Source of the DNA: Desulfobulbaceae bacterium
Lineage (GTDB): Bacteria; Desulfobacterota; Desulfobulbia; Desulfobulbales; Desulfurivibrionaceae
Direction of reading: 5' to 3'
DNA length: 64,000 nt
Assembly (NCBI GenBank): GCA_004332195.1
Contig: SJBG01000009.1
Coordinates: 1 to 64,000, forward strand
Part shown: one piece after another, positions 9,796 to 18,800 of the stretch
Layout: each line of letters starts with the position of its first letter
How positions within the stretch are numbered: the stretch's first letter is position 1
The notes under the pieces: generated by a model
Seen by the model: the letters and a program-made list of their open reading frames with translations, nothing else
The model's database searches: none
What the model was told of the DNA's origin: nothing
Program-made: the position numbers and the translations under genes

Positions 9796-9940
9796 CGGCA
9801 ATTGAGTGGCGGAACCAGACCCATATACTTGCGGCCACCCTGAAAAATTGCTCTGGCGTATGGTTGATATTATGTTGCTAACAGAAACCGGAAAAAGGTT
9901 GCCGTTTGGAACAGAACCAACTATACTGCGGACTCTTTAT

Positions 9941-10038
9941 GGAAGTGGAAAGGGTACTGGTGGCCCTCCCGGACTTCAAATCCGGCGCACCGGGTTAACA
10001 GCTTGGTGGGTGGGTTCGATTCCCATGCACTTCCGCCA
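9941..10038 (+). tRNA. selC: tRNA-Sec (selenocysteine, anticodon TCA) with encoded CCA
   Basis: Anticodon arm CCGGA-CTTCAAA-TCCGG, long variable arm, T-arm GTGGG-TTCGATT-CCCAT, acceptor GGAAGTG/CACTTCC, GCCA 3' end. Length ~98 nt matches bacterial tRNA-Sec. Confidence 0.93.
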
Positions 10039-10121
10039 TCTCTTCTTTGATCGCCCCCCAAAGAACAAGCTTTACCGACGTCTTCCGGTCGCTTCATCTT
10101 CTCGTGAAAACAAGCGAAAAA

Positions 10122-10997
10122 TCACATTTCCGGACGTAACAGGGGGAAACCCAAGGTCTTTCTTTTGGCTACGTACTGCTCGGCCACGTGACGGGTGATA
10201 TTGCGAATTCGACCGATATAGCGGGTCCGTTCGGCCACGCTGATCGCCCTGCGGGCATCGAGCATGTTGAAGGTGTGCGAACATTTCAGGCAGTAATCGT
10301 ATGCGGGCAAGGTTAGTTCCAGATTCAGCAGACGCAGGGCTTCAGCCTCGCAGATGGCGAAAAATTCCAGCAGTTTGGTGACGTTGGCGTGCTCGAAGTT
10401 GAAGGCTGAGAATTCCTTTTCGGCCTGGAGAAAAATATCGCCGTAACTAATTTGATTGTTCCAGGAGATATCGTAGACACTTTCTACTCCTTGCAGATAC
10501 ATGGCAATCCGTTCCAAACCGTAAGTTAGCTCCACTGTTACCGGACAGAGATCCAGGCTGCCGGCCTGCTGGAAATAAGTGAACTGGGTAATCTCCATGC
10601 CATCAAGCCAAACCTCCCAGCCCAGGCCGGAAGCTCCCAGGGTCGGCGACTCCCAATCATCTTCGACAAAACGAATATCATGCTCCAGGGGATCCAAGCC
10701 CAAACTGGTCAGGCTTGCGATGTAAATCTCTTGAATATCCGCGGGTGAAGGCTTGATGATCACCTGGTACTGGTAATAATGTTGCAGCCGGTTGGGATTT
10801 TCCCCGTAACGACCGTCGGTTGGCCGCCGGGAGGGCTGGACGTAAGCCGTGCTCCAGGGTTCCGGTCCCAGGGCCCGCAGGAAGGTGGTTGGGTGAAAGG
10901 TTCCGGCTCCGACTTCCATGTCGTAGGGTTGCTGAATGGTGCAACCCCTTGCCGCCCAGTAGTGTCCCAGGGCAAAGATAATGTCTTGAAAATGCAT
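10122..10997 (-). CDS. glyQ: Glycyl-tRNA synthetase alpha subunit
   Basis: [80 protein letters not shown] is diagnostic. Confidence 0.97.
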   Translation of the reverse strand: MHFQDIIFALGHYWAARGCTIQQPYDMEVGAGTFHPTTFLRALGPEPWSTAYVQPSRRPTDGRYGENPNRLQHYYQYQVIIKPSPADIQEIYIASLTSLGLDPLEHDIRFVEDDWESPTLGASGLGWEVWLDGMEITQFTYFQQAGSLDLCPVTVELTYGLERIAMYLQGVESVYDISWNNQISYGDIFLQAEKEFSAFNFEHANVTKLLEFFAICEAEALRLLNLELTLPAYDYCLKCSHTFNMLDARRAISVAERTRYIGRIRNITRHVAEQYVAKRKTLGFPLLRPEM

Positions 10998-11235
10998 AAG
11001 CCGCCAACGAAAAAAAATCACGAAAAAGATCGCGGTCTTTGTCGGGCCGCGCTCAGAACATATTGCCCTTCGGGCAAAAGGGGGGCAGGGGTCGGTGATC
11101 AGGAGACAGGGGACAAAGATTTTATGAATGTGCTCTGTTTTCCGGCTCTTGACCCTTGACCCCCTGTCTCTGGTCCTCTGTTTACGGGACATCCCCCCGG
11201 CATGTCAAGCAAAACGTCCACCAAAAACCTGTTTA

Positions 11236-12003
11236 CTACTTTATGCGAGCCAAGGCCGCGGCGACCAGTTCATCCACGGTGGCGGTGAGCAAACGTGGGT
11301 GTTGATAAAAGACCAGGGATTGAGACTGACCCAGTAACAAACGCAGGGCGGGAGTGGCGGAACCGGCGCGGAGCAAACCCAGGGCGCGGGCAGCCAGGCC
11401 TCGAACGGTAGCATCCGGGGAATCCAGGTAAGGCAGCAGGTAGTGGCTCGCCCTTTTTTTTTCGAGCAATTGGGGCCGAACCTGGGCTAGTCGACCCACA
11501 CCCCACATTAGCCCTTGCTGCAATGGGGGATATTCGAGAAAAGCCCCATCCTCCCGCATAAAAGAAACCAGGATGTGGGTGTATTCATCAGCCAGTTGGG
11601 CATGATACACCAGGCATGCAGCTATGGCCTCAGGGGCCCCCCAACCGATGCCGCCGGACTCGTCGTTAAGGCTCCACATCAGGCGGCGCATCACTACCCG
11701 CGCCGCCTCCTTATTATTGTTTGCCAGGTCCGCCACCAGGGGGCCCATGACGCTCACCGTCCGCCAGCGCAAAAGGGGGTCATTATGACAGAGCAGAGAG
11801 AACAGGGCCTGCAAGACCCGGGGCCTTGGCCAAGCCAGCAGCTTGGCCACCAAGTCGTTCAACTCGGCGGTCGGCTCTTCACCGGGGGTTGCCGACATCT
11901 CCTTGGCGGCAAGGCCATTTTCCGCGACAAACCTTGCCTCCACCAGGGGGCCGACTTCGACTAGTAGTTGCGAAACCTGCTTTTTGACGGTTAACAAGCC
12001 CAT
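11236..12003 (-). CDS. HEAT-repeat protein similar to the DVU0298 family
   Basis: MWSLNDESGGIGWGAPEAIAACLVYHAQLADEYTHILVSFMREDGAFLEYPPLQQGLMWGVGRLA. Confidence 0.7.
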   Translation of the reverse strand: MGLLTVKKQVSQLLVEVGPLVEARFVAENGLAAKEMSATPGEEPTAELNDLVAKLLAWPRPRVLQALFSLLCHNDPLLRWRTVSVMGPLVADLANNNKEAARVVMRRLMWSLNDESGGIGWGAPEAIAACLVYHAQLADEYTHILVSFMREDGAFLEYPPLQQGLMWGVGRLAQVRPQLLEKKRASHYLLPYLDSPDATVRGLAARALGLLRAGSATPALRLLLGQSQSLVFYQHPRLLTATVDELVAAALARIK

Positions 12004-12054
12004 GAAAAATCCGCCATTGCCGATTAGGCAATTTGATGAAGTGGAGGCAAACTT

Positions 12055-13248
12055 TTACGATTTATTCATGGCTTGAGCCACCGATCTTCCCAACTCTACG
12101 CAATCCTTGAGGGTTTTGTGGGTCGGCACATTTTTAATGCGCACCCCGTCTTGCGCTGCGGGTATTTCCATATCTTCCAAATACTTGTTGAGCTGTTTCA
12201 GGGCCTCACCGCTCCAGCCGTAAGAACCAAAGGCCGCGCCGATTTTGTTCTTCGGCCGCAGTCCTTTCATGTAGGTGAGAACATCGGCCATGGCCGGCAT
12301 CAGGTTGTTGTTGAGGGTGGGCGAACCCAGAATAACCGCCTTGGCATCCAGAACCTCGGTCATGATGTCGCTGCGGTGATTTTTGCGGACGTGCAGCAGG
12401 CTGACGGAATTGATTCCCTCCTGTTGCAGGCCGCTGGCCACCGCCTTGGCCATCTTTTCGGTGCTGTGCCACATGGTATCGTAAACAATAACCGCCTTGT
12501 CGCGGGCTTCCTGATTGGCCCAGCGTTGGTAGGCCTCGATGATCGCCGTCGGGTTTTTTCGCCAGATCAGGCCGTGGTCCGGGGCGATCATCTCGATCTC
12601 CGGGCCGTTGGCCTTGATTTCGGCCAGCAACTTTTGCACGATGGGGGAAAAAAGCAGCAAGATGTTGGCATAATACTTGGCGGCATGGGCCATCAATTCG
12701 TGGGGGTCTACCTCATCGTCAAAACGTTCGGAGGTGGCCCAGTGTTGACCGAAGGCATCGCTGGAGATCAACAGCTTGTCTTCGGGGATGTAGGAAAACA
12801 TGCTGTCCGGCCAGTGCAGCATTCGGGTTTCGACGAATTTGATCGTTCGCTTGCCTAAAGCAATGCTGTCCCCGGTTTTGGCCACCATGTAGGGCCAATC
12901 AGGCCGGTGAAAATGCTCCAGCAGGGCCTTGTGTCCCATGGGCGAACAAATAATTTTTTCCGGTTTGATCAGGTCAATCATCTCCGGCAGGCTGCCGGAA
13001 TGATCCAACTCCACGTGGTTGAGCACGATGTAGTCGATCTTGGCTGGATCAACAACTTGATGAATGTGATGAAGCAGGTCGTTTTTAAACCCCGAGCGGA
13101 CGGTGTCGAAAAGAACGGTCTTCTCGTCCCGGATCAAATAGGCGTTGTAGGTGGTGCCTTTCTTGATCGAATAGCCGTGAAAATCACGACTGTTCCAGTC
13201 CACGGCCCCCACCCAGAAAATATTTGGTTTGATCTCAACGGCTTTCAT
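12055..13248 (-). CDS. FprA family A-type flavodiiron protein
   Basis: IVLNHVELDHSGSLPE (HxExD), APDHGLIWR, and a C-terminal flavodoxin domain AVIVYDTMWHSTEKMAKAVASGL. Confidence 0.93.
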   Translation of the reverse strand: MKAVEIKPNIFWVGAVDWNSRDFHGYSIKKGTTYNAYLIRDEKTVLFDTVRSGFKNDLLHHIHQVVDPAKIDYIVLNHVELDHSGSLPEMIDLIKPEKIICSPMGHKALLEHFHRPDWPYMVAKTGDSIALGKRTIKFVETRMLHWPDSMFSYIPEDKLLISSDAFGQHWATSERFDDEVDPHELMAHAAKYYANILLLFSPIVQKLLAEIKANGPEIEMIAPDHGLIWRKNPTAIIEAYQRWANQEARDKAVIVYDTMWHSTEKMAKAVASGLQQEGINSVSLLHVRKNHRSDIMTEVLDAKAVILGSPTLNNNLMPAMADVLTYMKGLRPKNKIGAAFGSYGWSGEALKQLNKYLEDMEIPAAQDGVRIKNVPTHKTLKDCVELGRSVAQAMNKS

Positions 13249-13284
13249 TATTGTCTTTCCTCTATCATCTTTGGGTTTTTCCTT

Positions 13285-13659
13285 TTATGCCCGCCAGAGT
13301 CCGTGCAGGTTACAGTATTCCCGAGCACTGACTTCTTGAGCGCTGATCGCAAAGACGGCCTCGGGGGCTTGATCCGGTTCCAGAAACTGGCGATATACTT
13401 TGCCATCGGCCACCAACTCGATCCATTCAATATAATGTTTTTCATTCATGGGATGCGCCACCGAGCCGACCTTCACCTGGTAGCCACCGTCAATTTTTTC
13501 AATCACCGGCACGTGTTTTTCTTGGGCCGCGTCTACGGTGTTTTCGCTGACCAGCCTCATGGGCTGGCCGCAGCAGACCAACTCGCCGACTCCGGTATGG
13601 AGAACTTCGACAATATTACCACAAACATCGCACTTATACACTTCCAGTTTATTCGTCAT
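13285..13659 (-). CDS. dfx: Desulfoferrodoxin (superoxide reductase)
   Basis: [48 protein letters not shown]. Confidence 0.95.
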   Translation of the reverse strand: MTNKLEVYKCDVCGNIVEVLHTGVGELVCCGQPMRLVSENTVDAAQEKHVPVIEKIDGGYQVKVGSVAHPMNEKHYIEWIELVADGKVYRQFLEPDQAPEAVFAISAQEVSAREYCNLHGLWRA

Positions 13660-13673
13660 GATAAAATCTCCGT

Positions 13674-14249
13674 TTACCAGTTTTCCTTAAGGAGCTCGAA
13701 ATGAGCCTGGACGTGATCGCAGGCGGGACAACGATCGGGAGCTGTGGTCCCTTCGTGAGTGTAAGCGCAGTTACGGCACTGCCAAGTGGTCGTCTGTTGA
13801 CGACTAAAAACCCGGCCCGCTTCGATGTTGGCTCGCAGGGCCCGATAACGTTTTTCATGAAAGACTTCGGCCACCGCGATTTTTAAAAAAATTTCCGCGA
13901 TTTCAGCAAAGCCCTCTGCGTTGGCAACTTTGGCAAAGTTGGGATACATCTCGGTATGCTCATAGTTTTCTCCCGCTGCGGCCTCGGCCAGGTTTTCCAT
14001 GGTATTGCCGATCATCCCGGCAGGAAAAGTCGCGCAAATTTCCACCTCACCCCCCTCAAGAAGCTTAAAAAGGCGTTTAGCATGTTCCTTTTCATGGTTG
14101 GCGGTCTCTTCGAAAACCGCTGAAATTTGCACATATCCTTCTTTTTTGGCCTGAGAGGAAAAATAGGTGTAGCGATTGCGGGCCTGGGATTCGCCGGCAA
14201 AGGCGGTTAGAATATTTTCTTCTGTTGCAGTGCCTTTCAATGTTTTCAT
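13674..14249 (-). CDS. rbr: Rubrerythrin
   Basis: [39 protein letters not shown] and a C-terminal rubredoxin-like domain [24 protein letters not shown]. Confidence 0.96.
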   Translation of the reverse strand: MKTLKGTATEENILTAFAGESQARNRYTYFSSQAKKEGYVQISAVFEETANHEKEHAKRLFKLLEGGEVEICATFPAGMIGNTMENLAEAAAGENYEHTEMYPNFAKVANAEGFAEIAEIFLKIAVAEVFHEKRYRALRANIEAGRVFSRQQTTTWQCRNCAYTHEGTTAPDRCPACDHVQAHFELLKENW

Positions 14250-14461
14250 CGAAACAGTCTCCTTAAACTTGATGGGTTAGTGAGGGGTATACCGGTAAGC
14301 AATCATAAACACCATCGGGTTGCCGCCACGTTGCAAAGTGTCAGTGGACCCTTTTGGCAACCACATTTGATAAGCGCTTTGGGCGCGGGCCAATCAGGGT
14401 CGAATTCAGTCCTGACGCGAGATATGCCGACGTGCGATGCCGGCCATCAGGCAAATTTGTT

Positions 14462-14836
14462 TTAACGGCAAGCCGGGCAAAGACCGGTGAACTCCAGGTT
14501 ATGGCGCAAAATGGTAAAATCAGTATGTTGCTTAGCCTGACATTCGAGTTCAGTATCAATGGGCAGGTTTGGCAAATCGTCGAGCCGATCACAATTGAGA
14601 CAGCGAACATGATAGTGGTGAACGACTTTACCGTCGAAACGCTTTTGGGTTCCGCCAGCCTCCAGCTTCCGGATCAGTCCCTGTTCGGCCATTAGCTCCA
14701 GGTTACGGTAAACCGTGCCCAAACTAATCCGGGGCAATTTTTTCCGCGCCAGCTGATAAAGCTCATCAGCGGTGGGATGAGTGTGCAGTTTGCAAAGCTC
14801 ATCCAGTAAAACCTGTCGTTGCCTGGTTACCCGCAT
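14462..14836 (-). CDS. Fur family transcriptional regulator (PerR-like)
   Basis: MRVTRQRQVLLDELCKLHTHPTADELYQLARKKLPRISLGTVYRNLELMAEQGLIRKL, HYHVRCLNCDRLDDL, GLCPAC. Confidence 0.92.
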   Translation of the reverse strand: MRVTRQRQVLLDELCKLHTHPTADELYQLARKKLPRISLGTVYRNLELMAEQGLIRKLEAGGTQKRFDGKVVHHYHVRCLNCDRLDDLPNLPIDTELECQAKQHTDFTILRHNLEFTGLCPACR

Positions 14837-15059
14837 GGAAGTGCCTAGCCTAGAGACACGAGATCCTCCTTAAAATTTAAGCAACTGCCGCCGCTCCGCC
14901 CGGAAGGGAAAGCTTCCGGCAGCTACAACCGCCCGCAGCCAAACAAAACAGGAAAGGTTACTACCACGACAAGGTATAGCAAGAGTCCTCTGAACGCAAG
15001 GGGGCAAAAACAATTTATTTTCAGCCGACAGAAGAACCTAAGTAGTTTCCATCCGGAAA

Positions 15060-15647
15060 CTAATTTTTCAAGGTAGCCTCAAGTTCGTTGAGCAGTCGTT
15101 CAAGCGGTTGGGCGGTGTTGATGACCAGGAGTTGGTCGCCGCTGAGTTCGACAGGGTACTGGAATTTGTCCCGCTGACGGTGGTAGATTTCCCAGCGTCC
15201 ATCGGAGACGGCCTGAGGATCGCCGGCCCGGATGGCCAGTCGCTCCCGCCTGACCTGATCTGAACACTCGCAGAGTACAAAGTGGGCGATAAGGCCCAGC
15301 GAACCGGCCAGGGCGTTGACCTCGTCGCGTTCCAACCGACCCAGGTAAGCGGCATCAAGGACCACCTTTTTATTCTGGTGTAGATCGGTGGCGGCCCGGC
15401 AGAGCAGTTCGTCGTAGGTAAGGCGGCTGAACTCCGGCGAGTAAATGCCCTGGGCGGCATCCTCTGGGCGCCTGGTAGCGGCCGCCAGCCCGGCCAGTTC
15501 TTTGCGAACCACGTCGGAATTGTGGTAGCTTAAAGAGTGACGGGCGGCCCAAGCCTTGGCCAGGGTGCTCTTACCGGCGGCAATCATCCCGAAAAAAACG
15601 TAAAAGCGGGCAGGCGAAGATGTCGCTGAAGTTTGGCCCACTGTCCG
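15060..15647 (-). CDS. ATP-binding/kinase half of a bifunctional APH-like/AAA protein (split frame)
   Basis: FYVFFGMIAAGKSTLAKAWAARH (P-loop), CSDQVRRERLAIR. Usually the C-terminal domain of the adjoining phosphotransferase-like protein; exact start uncertain. Confidence 0.65.
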   Translation of the reverse strand, partial: RTVGQTSATSSPARFYVFFGMIAAGKSTLAKAWAARHSLSYHNSDVVRKELAGLAAATRRPEDAAQGIYSPEFSRLTYDELLCRAATDLHQNKKVVLDAAYLGRLERDEVNALAGSLGLIAHFVLCECSDQVRRERLAIRAGDPQAVSDGRWEIYHRQRDKFQYPVELSGDQLLVINTAQPLERLLNELEATLKN

Positions 15648-15669
15648 AACGAGGGCTGCGGGCGGAGTT

Positions 15670-16794
15670 TTAGAAGCTGTGGCTGCGGGCATAGTGCTCG
15701 GCCAGGGTGAAATAACGTCCGGCCTGCTCCAGCGATTTTTCCTTGGTGGTTGCATCCACCTCCGGAGCGTGGGCGGTGAACAGGCCAATCTTGCCGCGCA
15801 CGTAGGCGCGGTAGCAGCAATAGAAGGGCAACATCGCGCTTAGTTCAGGGTCGGCGGTCTGGATAATGAACTGTTCGACGAAGTAACGAGAAAGCCGGCT
15901 TAAGCCGTGAAAGTTGAGATCCATGACTAAAAAGGCAATATCACTGGCCACATCGCAGCAACGAAAACGTTGGTTGAACTCAATGCAGTCAAAAATGTAA
16001 ACCTTTTCTCTATTCTCGGCAAAACAGATATTGGCCGAGTAGAGGTCACCGTGGCCTTCGCAGATCCGCCCCGCTTCCTGACGCTGCCGGAATAATGGCT
16101 CTTGTCTGAGAAAATCATGAGTATACGAACTGATTAAGTTGAACTGTGCGTGGCTTAAAGCCGGGCCGCCGACAAATTCGGTAGTTTGCTCAAGATTTTC
16201 ATTCACGTTGAGCGCTACCGTCTCGACGCTACCCATGAGGGCCATGACCTTCGGATCTCCGGCTGCCGCGCGGTAAAAGGGGACGAGCTTGGCCGTGATC
16301 TGATCAAGGTGTCTGGCACTCAATTCACCCCGCGCGATGACCCCGGCCATCATGCCGACTTCCGGCATCCGCACCATCCTGACCAGGTATTCCACCGGCT
16401 CCCCGTTGCCAGCCTGGTTGCGATGGCCGCTCGGGCGGTCAAAGTTAAGCTGGTGGTCAGGAGATATCATCTGATCGTCGTTTTCGTGGTGTTCGGCCAG
16501 CTTAAGGGAACCATCAGCTGCCCGATTAAGCTCCCATACATCCAAATAAATCTCTGGACAAAGCCGACGGTTGAGCCGCAGCTCCTCTTGGCAAAAATGA
16601 CGACGCTTAGCCGGCTCAATAAAATTGAGAAAACCGAAATTCACCGGTTTTTTCATCTTGTAAACAAAATTTCCGGCCAGAAACACGTAAGAGATATGGG
16701 TCTGAACCAGCTCCACTCGCTCCACCGGATGAGGATAGGCCGTCGGGTTCAGCAAAAACCGCACGGTTTCGGGCAATTCGCGATCTTTTGTCAT
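15670..16794 (-). CDS. Aminoglycoside phosphotransferase-like (APH) domain protein
   Basis: RICEGHGDLYSANICFAENREKVYIFDCIEFNQRFRCCDVASDIAFLVMDL. Confidence 0.85.
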   Translation of the reverse strand: MTKDRELPETVRFLLNPTAYPHPVERVELVQTHISYVFLAGNFVYKMKKPVNFGFLNFIEPAKRRHFCQEELRLNRRLCPEIYLDVWELNRAADGSLKLAEHHENDDQMISPDHQLNFDRPSGHRNQAGNGEPVEYLVRMVRMPEVGMMAGVIARGELSARHLDQITAKLVPFYRAAAGDPKVMALMGSVETVALNVNENLEQTTEFVGGPALSHAQFNLISSYTHDFLRQEPLFRQRQEAGRICEGHGDLYSANICFAENREKVYIFDCIEFNQRFRCCDVASDIAFLVMDLNFHGLSRLSRYFVEQFIIQTADPELSAMLPFYCCYRAYVRGKIGLFTAHAPEVDATTKEKSLEQAGRYFTLAEHYARSHSF

Positions 16795-16830
16795 AGTTAC
16801 CCCTGAAGCTCAATCTACTTTATAGCTCCC

Positions 16831-16966
16831 ACTAAGGGCCATTAAATTTAGCGAAATTCAGAGCGGTAAAAGTTCACTAGCGCCTCAGCTTCGCCCGCTT
16901 TGACCTTCGAAGCATAGTTTGGTTACGTTAAGAAGGCCAAAATGGGCGAAGCTGAGGCGCTGGTGA
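16831..16966. repeat. Hairpin repeat family 2, copy A
   Basis: GCGCCTCAGCTTCGCCC...GGGCGAAGCTGAGGCGC long stem, homologous to copy B. Confidence 0.85.
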
Positions 16967-16970
16967 GTTT

Positions 16971-18770
16971 TTAGCTGGTTTCTTGCCAGTCCGGGCGTAG
17001 TTTTAGTTCCGTCAATTGACGGCGGGCCACCGGGGCCGGGGCCTCGGTCAGCGGACAGGTTGCCTTTTGGGTTTTGGGGAAAGCGATAACGTCACGGATG
17101 CTATCGCGCTGGGCGATGATCATCATCAGCCGGTCCAGGCCCAAGGCCAGACCGCCGTGGGGCGGGGCGCCCAGTTCCAGGGCCCGAACCAGAAAGCCGA
17201 ACTTGTCGTTGATCTCTTCAGGGCTGATCTCTAAAGCGGCAAAAATTTTTTCCTGCAAGTCCTTGTGATGAATGCGGATCGAGCCGCCGCCGATTTCGGT
17301 GCCGTTGAGCACCAAGTCGTAGGCCCGGCTACGGATCTTGCCCGGGGCGCGGTCCAACTGGGGCAGGTCTTCCTCGTTGGGAGCGGTGAAGGGGTGATGG
17401 ACCGCAACGTAGCGTTTGGCCTCCTGGTCGTATTCCAGCAGCGGAAAATCAGTGATCCAGACAAAGGAAAAGTCATCCTTTGAGGTCAACTGGCGACGAC
17501 GGGCCAGCTCCAGGCGTAGTTCGGCCAAGGCGTTGTGGACCACCGTCGGCTGATCGGCGACAAAGAAGAGCAGGTCAGCGGGCTCGGCTTTGAGGGTCGC
17601 CATTATGGCCTGTCGTTCTTCCTCGGTGAAAAACTTGGCGATAGGTGATTGCCACTGGCCGTCTTGTTTGATCTTGACCCAGGCCAGTCCTTTGGCCCCG
17701 AATTCGCCGACATAAGCGGTAAGATCGTCGAGGTCCTTGCGGGAAAAATCCGCACAACCCTTGGCGTTGATGCTCTTGATCATCCCGCCTTTTTCCACCA
17801 CCTCGCGGAAAACTTGGAGTTCGCAATTTCGTACCACTTCGGTCAACTCCACCAGTTCCAGGCCGAAACGGGTGTCGGGATGATCGTTGCCGAAACGGCT
17901 TATGGTCTCGGCATAGGTTATGCGGGGGAAGGGCGGCGACAAATCCCGCCCGAGGGTGGCGGTAAAAAGGGCCTTCATCATGCCCTCGGTGACCTCCATG
18001 ACTGCTTCTTCGTCAATAAAAGAAAGCTCAAGATCGACCTGGGTGAACTCCGGCTGGCGATCGGCCCGCAGGTCTTCATCGCGAAAACAGCGAACGATCT
18101 GGTAATAACGATCCATTCCCGCCACCATCAGCAACTGCTTAAAAAGCTGGGGTGACTGAGGCAGGGCGAAGAACCGGCCGGGATTGACCCGGCTGGGAAC
18201 CAGGTAGTCGCGAGCCCCTTCCGGGGTGGAACGGGTAAGAATCGGAGTTTCAATTTCGAGAAAATCCGCGGCGTTGAGATAGCCGCGAATAGTCTGACAG
18301 GCGGTGTGGCGCAGCAGCAGATGGTTGGCCATGGTCGGGCGACGCAGGTCGAGATAGCGGTATTTTAGTCGGAGGTTGTCGGAAATTTCCACCTCTTCGT
18401 CCAGGGGGAAGGGCGGGGTCCGGCTCTGGTTGAGAATCTGCAGCTGACCGACCATGACTTCGATTGCTCCGGTGGCCAGCTTGGGGTTGATCATTCCCGC
18501 TGGTCGAGCCTGAACTCGCCCCCGCAAAGCCAGCACCCATTCACTCCGCAGACGGTGGGCCTTGTCGTGAATTTCGGGGTTTATTTCCGGATTGAAAACC
18601 ACCTGGGTAATTCCCCACCGGTCGCGGAGATCAATAAAGATAACCCCGCCATGGTCGCGGCGACGCAGCACCCAGCCCATCAGGGTGACTTCTTCGCCAA
18701 TGTGGTTTTTGTTCAGAATATTACAATAATGGCTGCGTCGCAGGCTGCCCATGGATTCCATGGAACTCAC
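16971..18770 (-). CDS. aspS: Aspartyl-tRNA synthetase
   Basis: RDHGGVIFIDLRDRWGITQVVFNPE, FRDEDLRADRQPEFTQVDLELSF, GGLALGLDRLMMI. Confidence 0.97.
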   Translation of the reverse strand: MSSMESMGSLRRSHYCNILNKNHIGEEVTLMGWVLRRRDHGGVIFIDLRDRWGITQVVFNPEINPEIHDKAHRLRSEWVLALRGRVQARPAGMINPKLATGAIEVMVGQLQILNQSRTPPFPLDEEVEISDNLRLKYRYLDLRRPTMANHLLLRHTACQTIRGYLNAADFLEIETPILTRSTPEGARDYLVPSRVNPGRFFALPQSPQLFKQLLMVAGMDRYYQIVRCFRDEDLRADRQPEFTQVDLELSFIDEEAVMEVTEGMMKALFTATLGRDLSPPFPRITYAETISRFGNDHPDTRFGLELVELTEVVRNCELQVFREVVEKGGMIKSINAKGCADFSRKDLDDLTAYVGEFGAKGLAWVKIKQDGQWQSPIAKFFTEEERQAIMATLKAEPADLLFFVADQPTVVHNALAELRLELARRRQLTSKDDFSFVWITDFPLLEYDQEAKRYVAVHHPFTAPNEEDLPQLDRAPGKIRSRAYDLVLNGTEIGGGSIRIHHKDLQEKIFAALEISPEEINDKFGFLVRALELGAPPHGGLALGLDRLMMIIAQRDSIRDVIAFPKTQKATCPLTEAPAPVARRQLTELKLRPDWQETS

Positions 18771-18800
18771 TCCTTAATTTAGTGGCGTTGGGGTCAGATG

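Noticed and set aside
12073-13704. 261-aa and 265-aa plus-strand ORFs
   Set aside because: Antisense to flavodiiron protein and desulfoferrodoxin genes.
16831-16966. Hairpin repeats as integron attC sites
   Set aside because: No integrase, no cassette arrangement, and no RYYYAAC/GTTRRRY core pairs identified.
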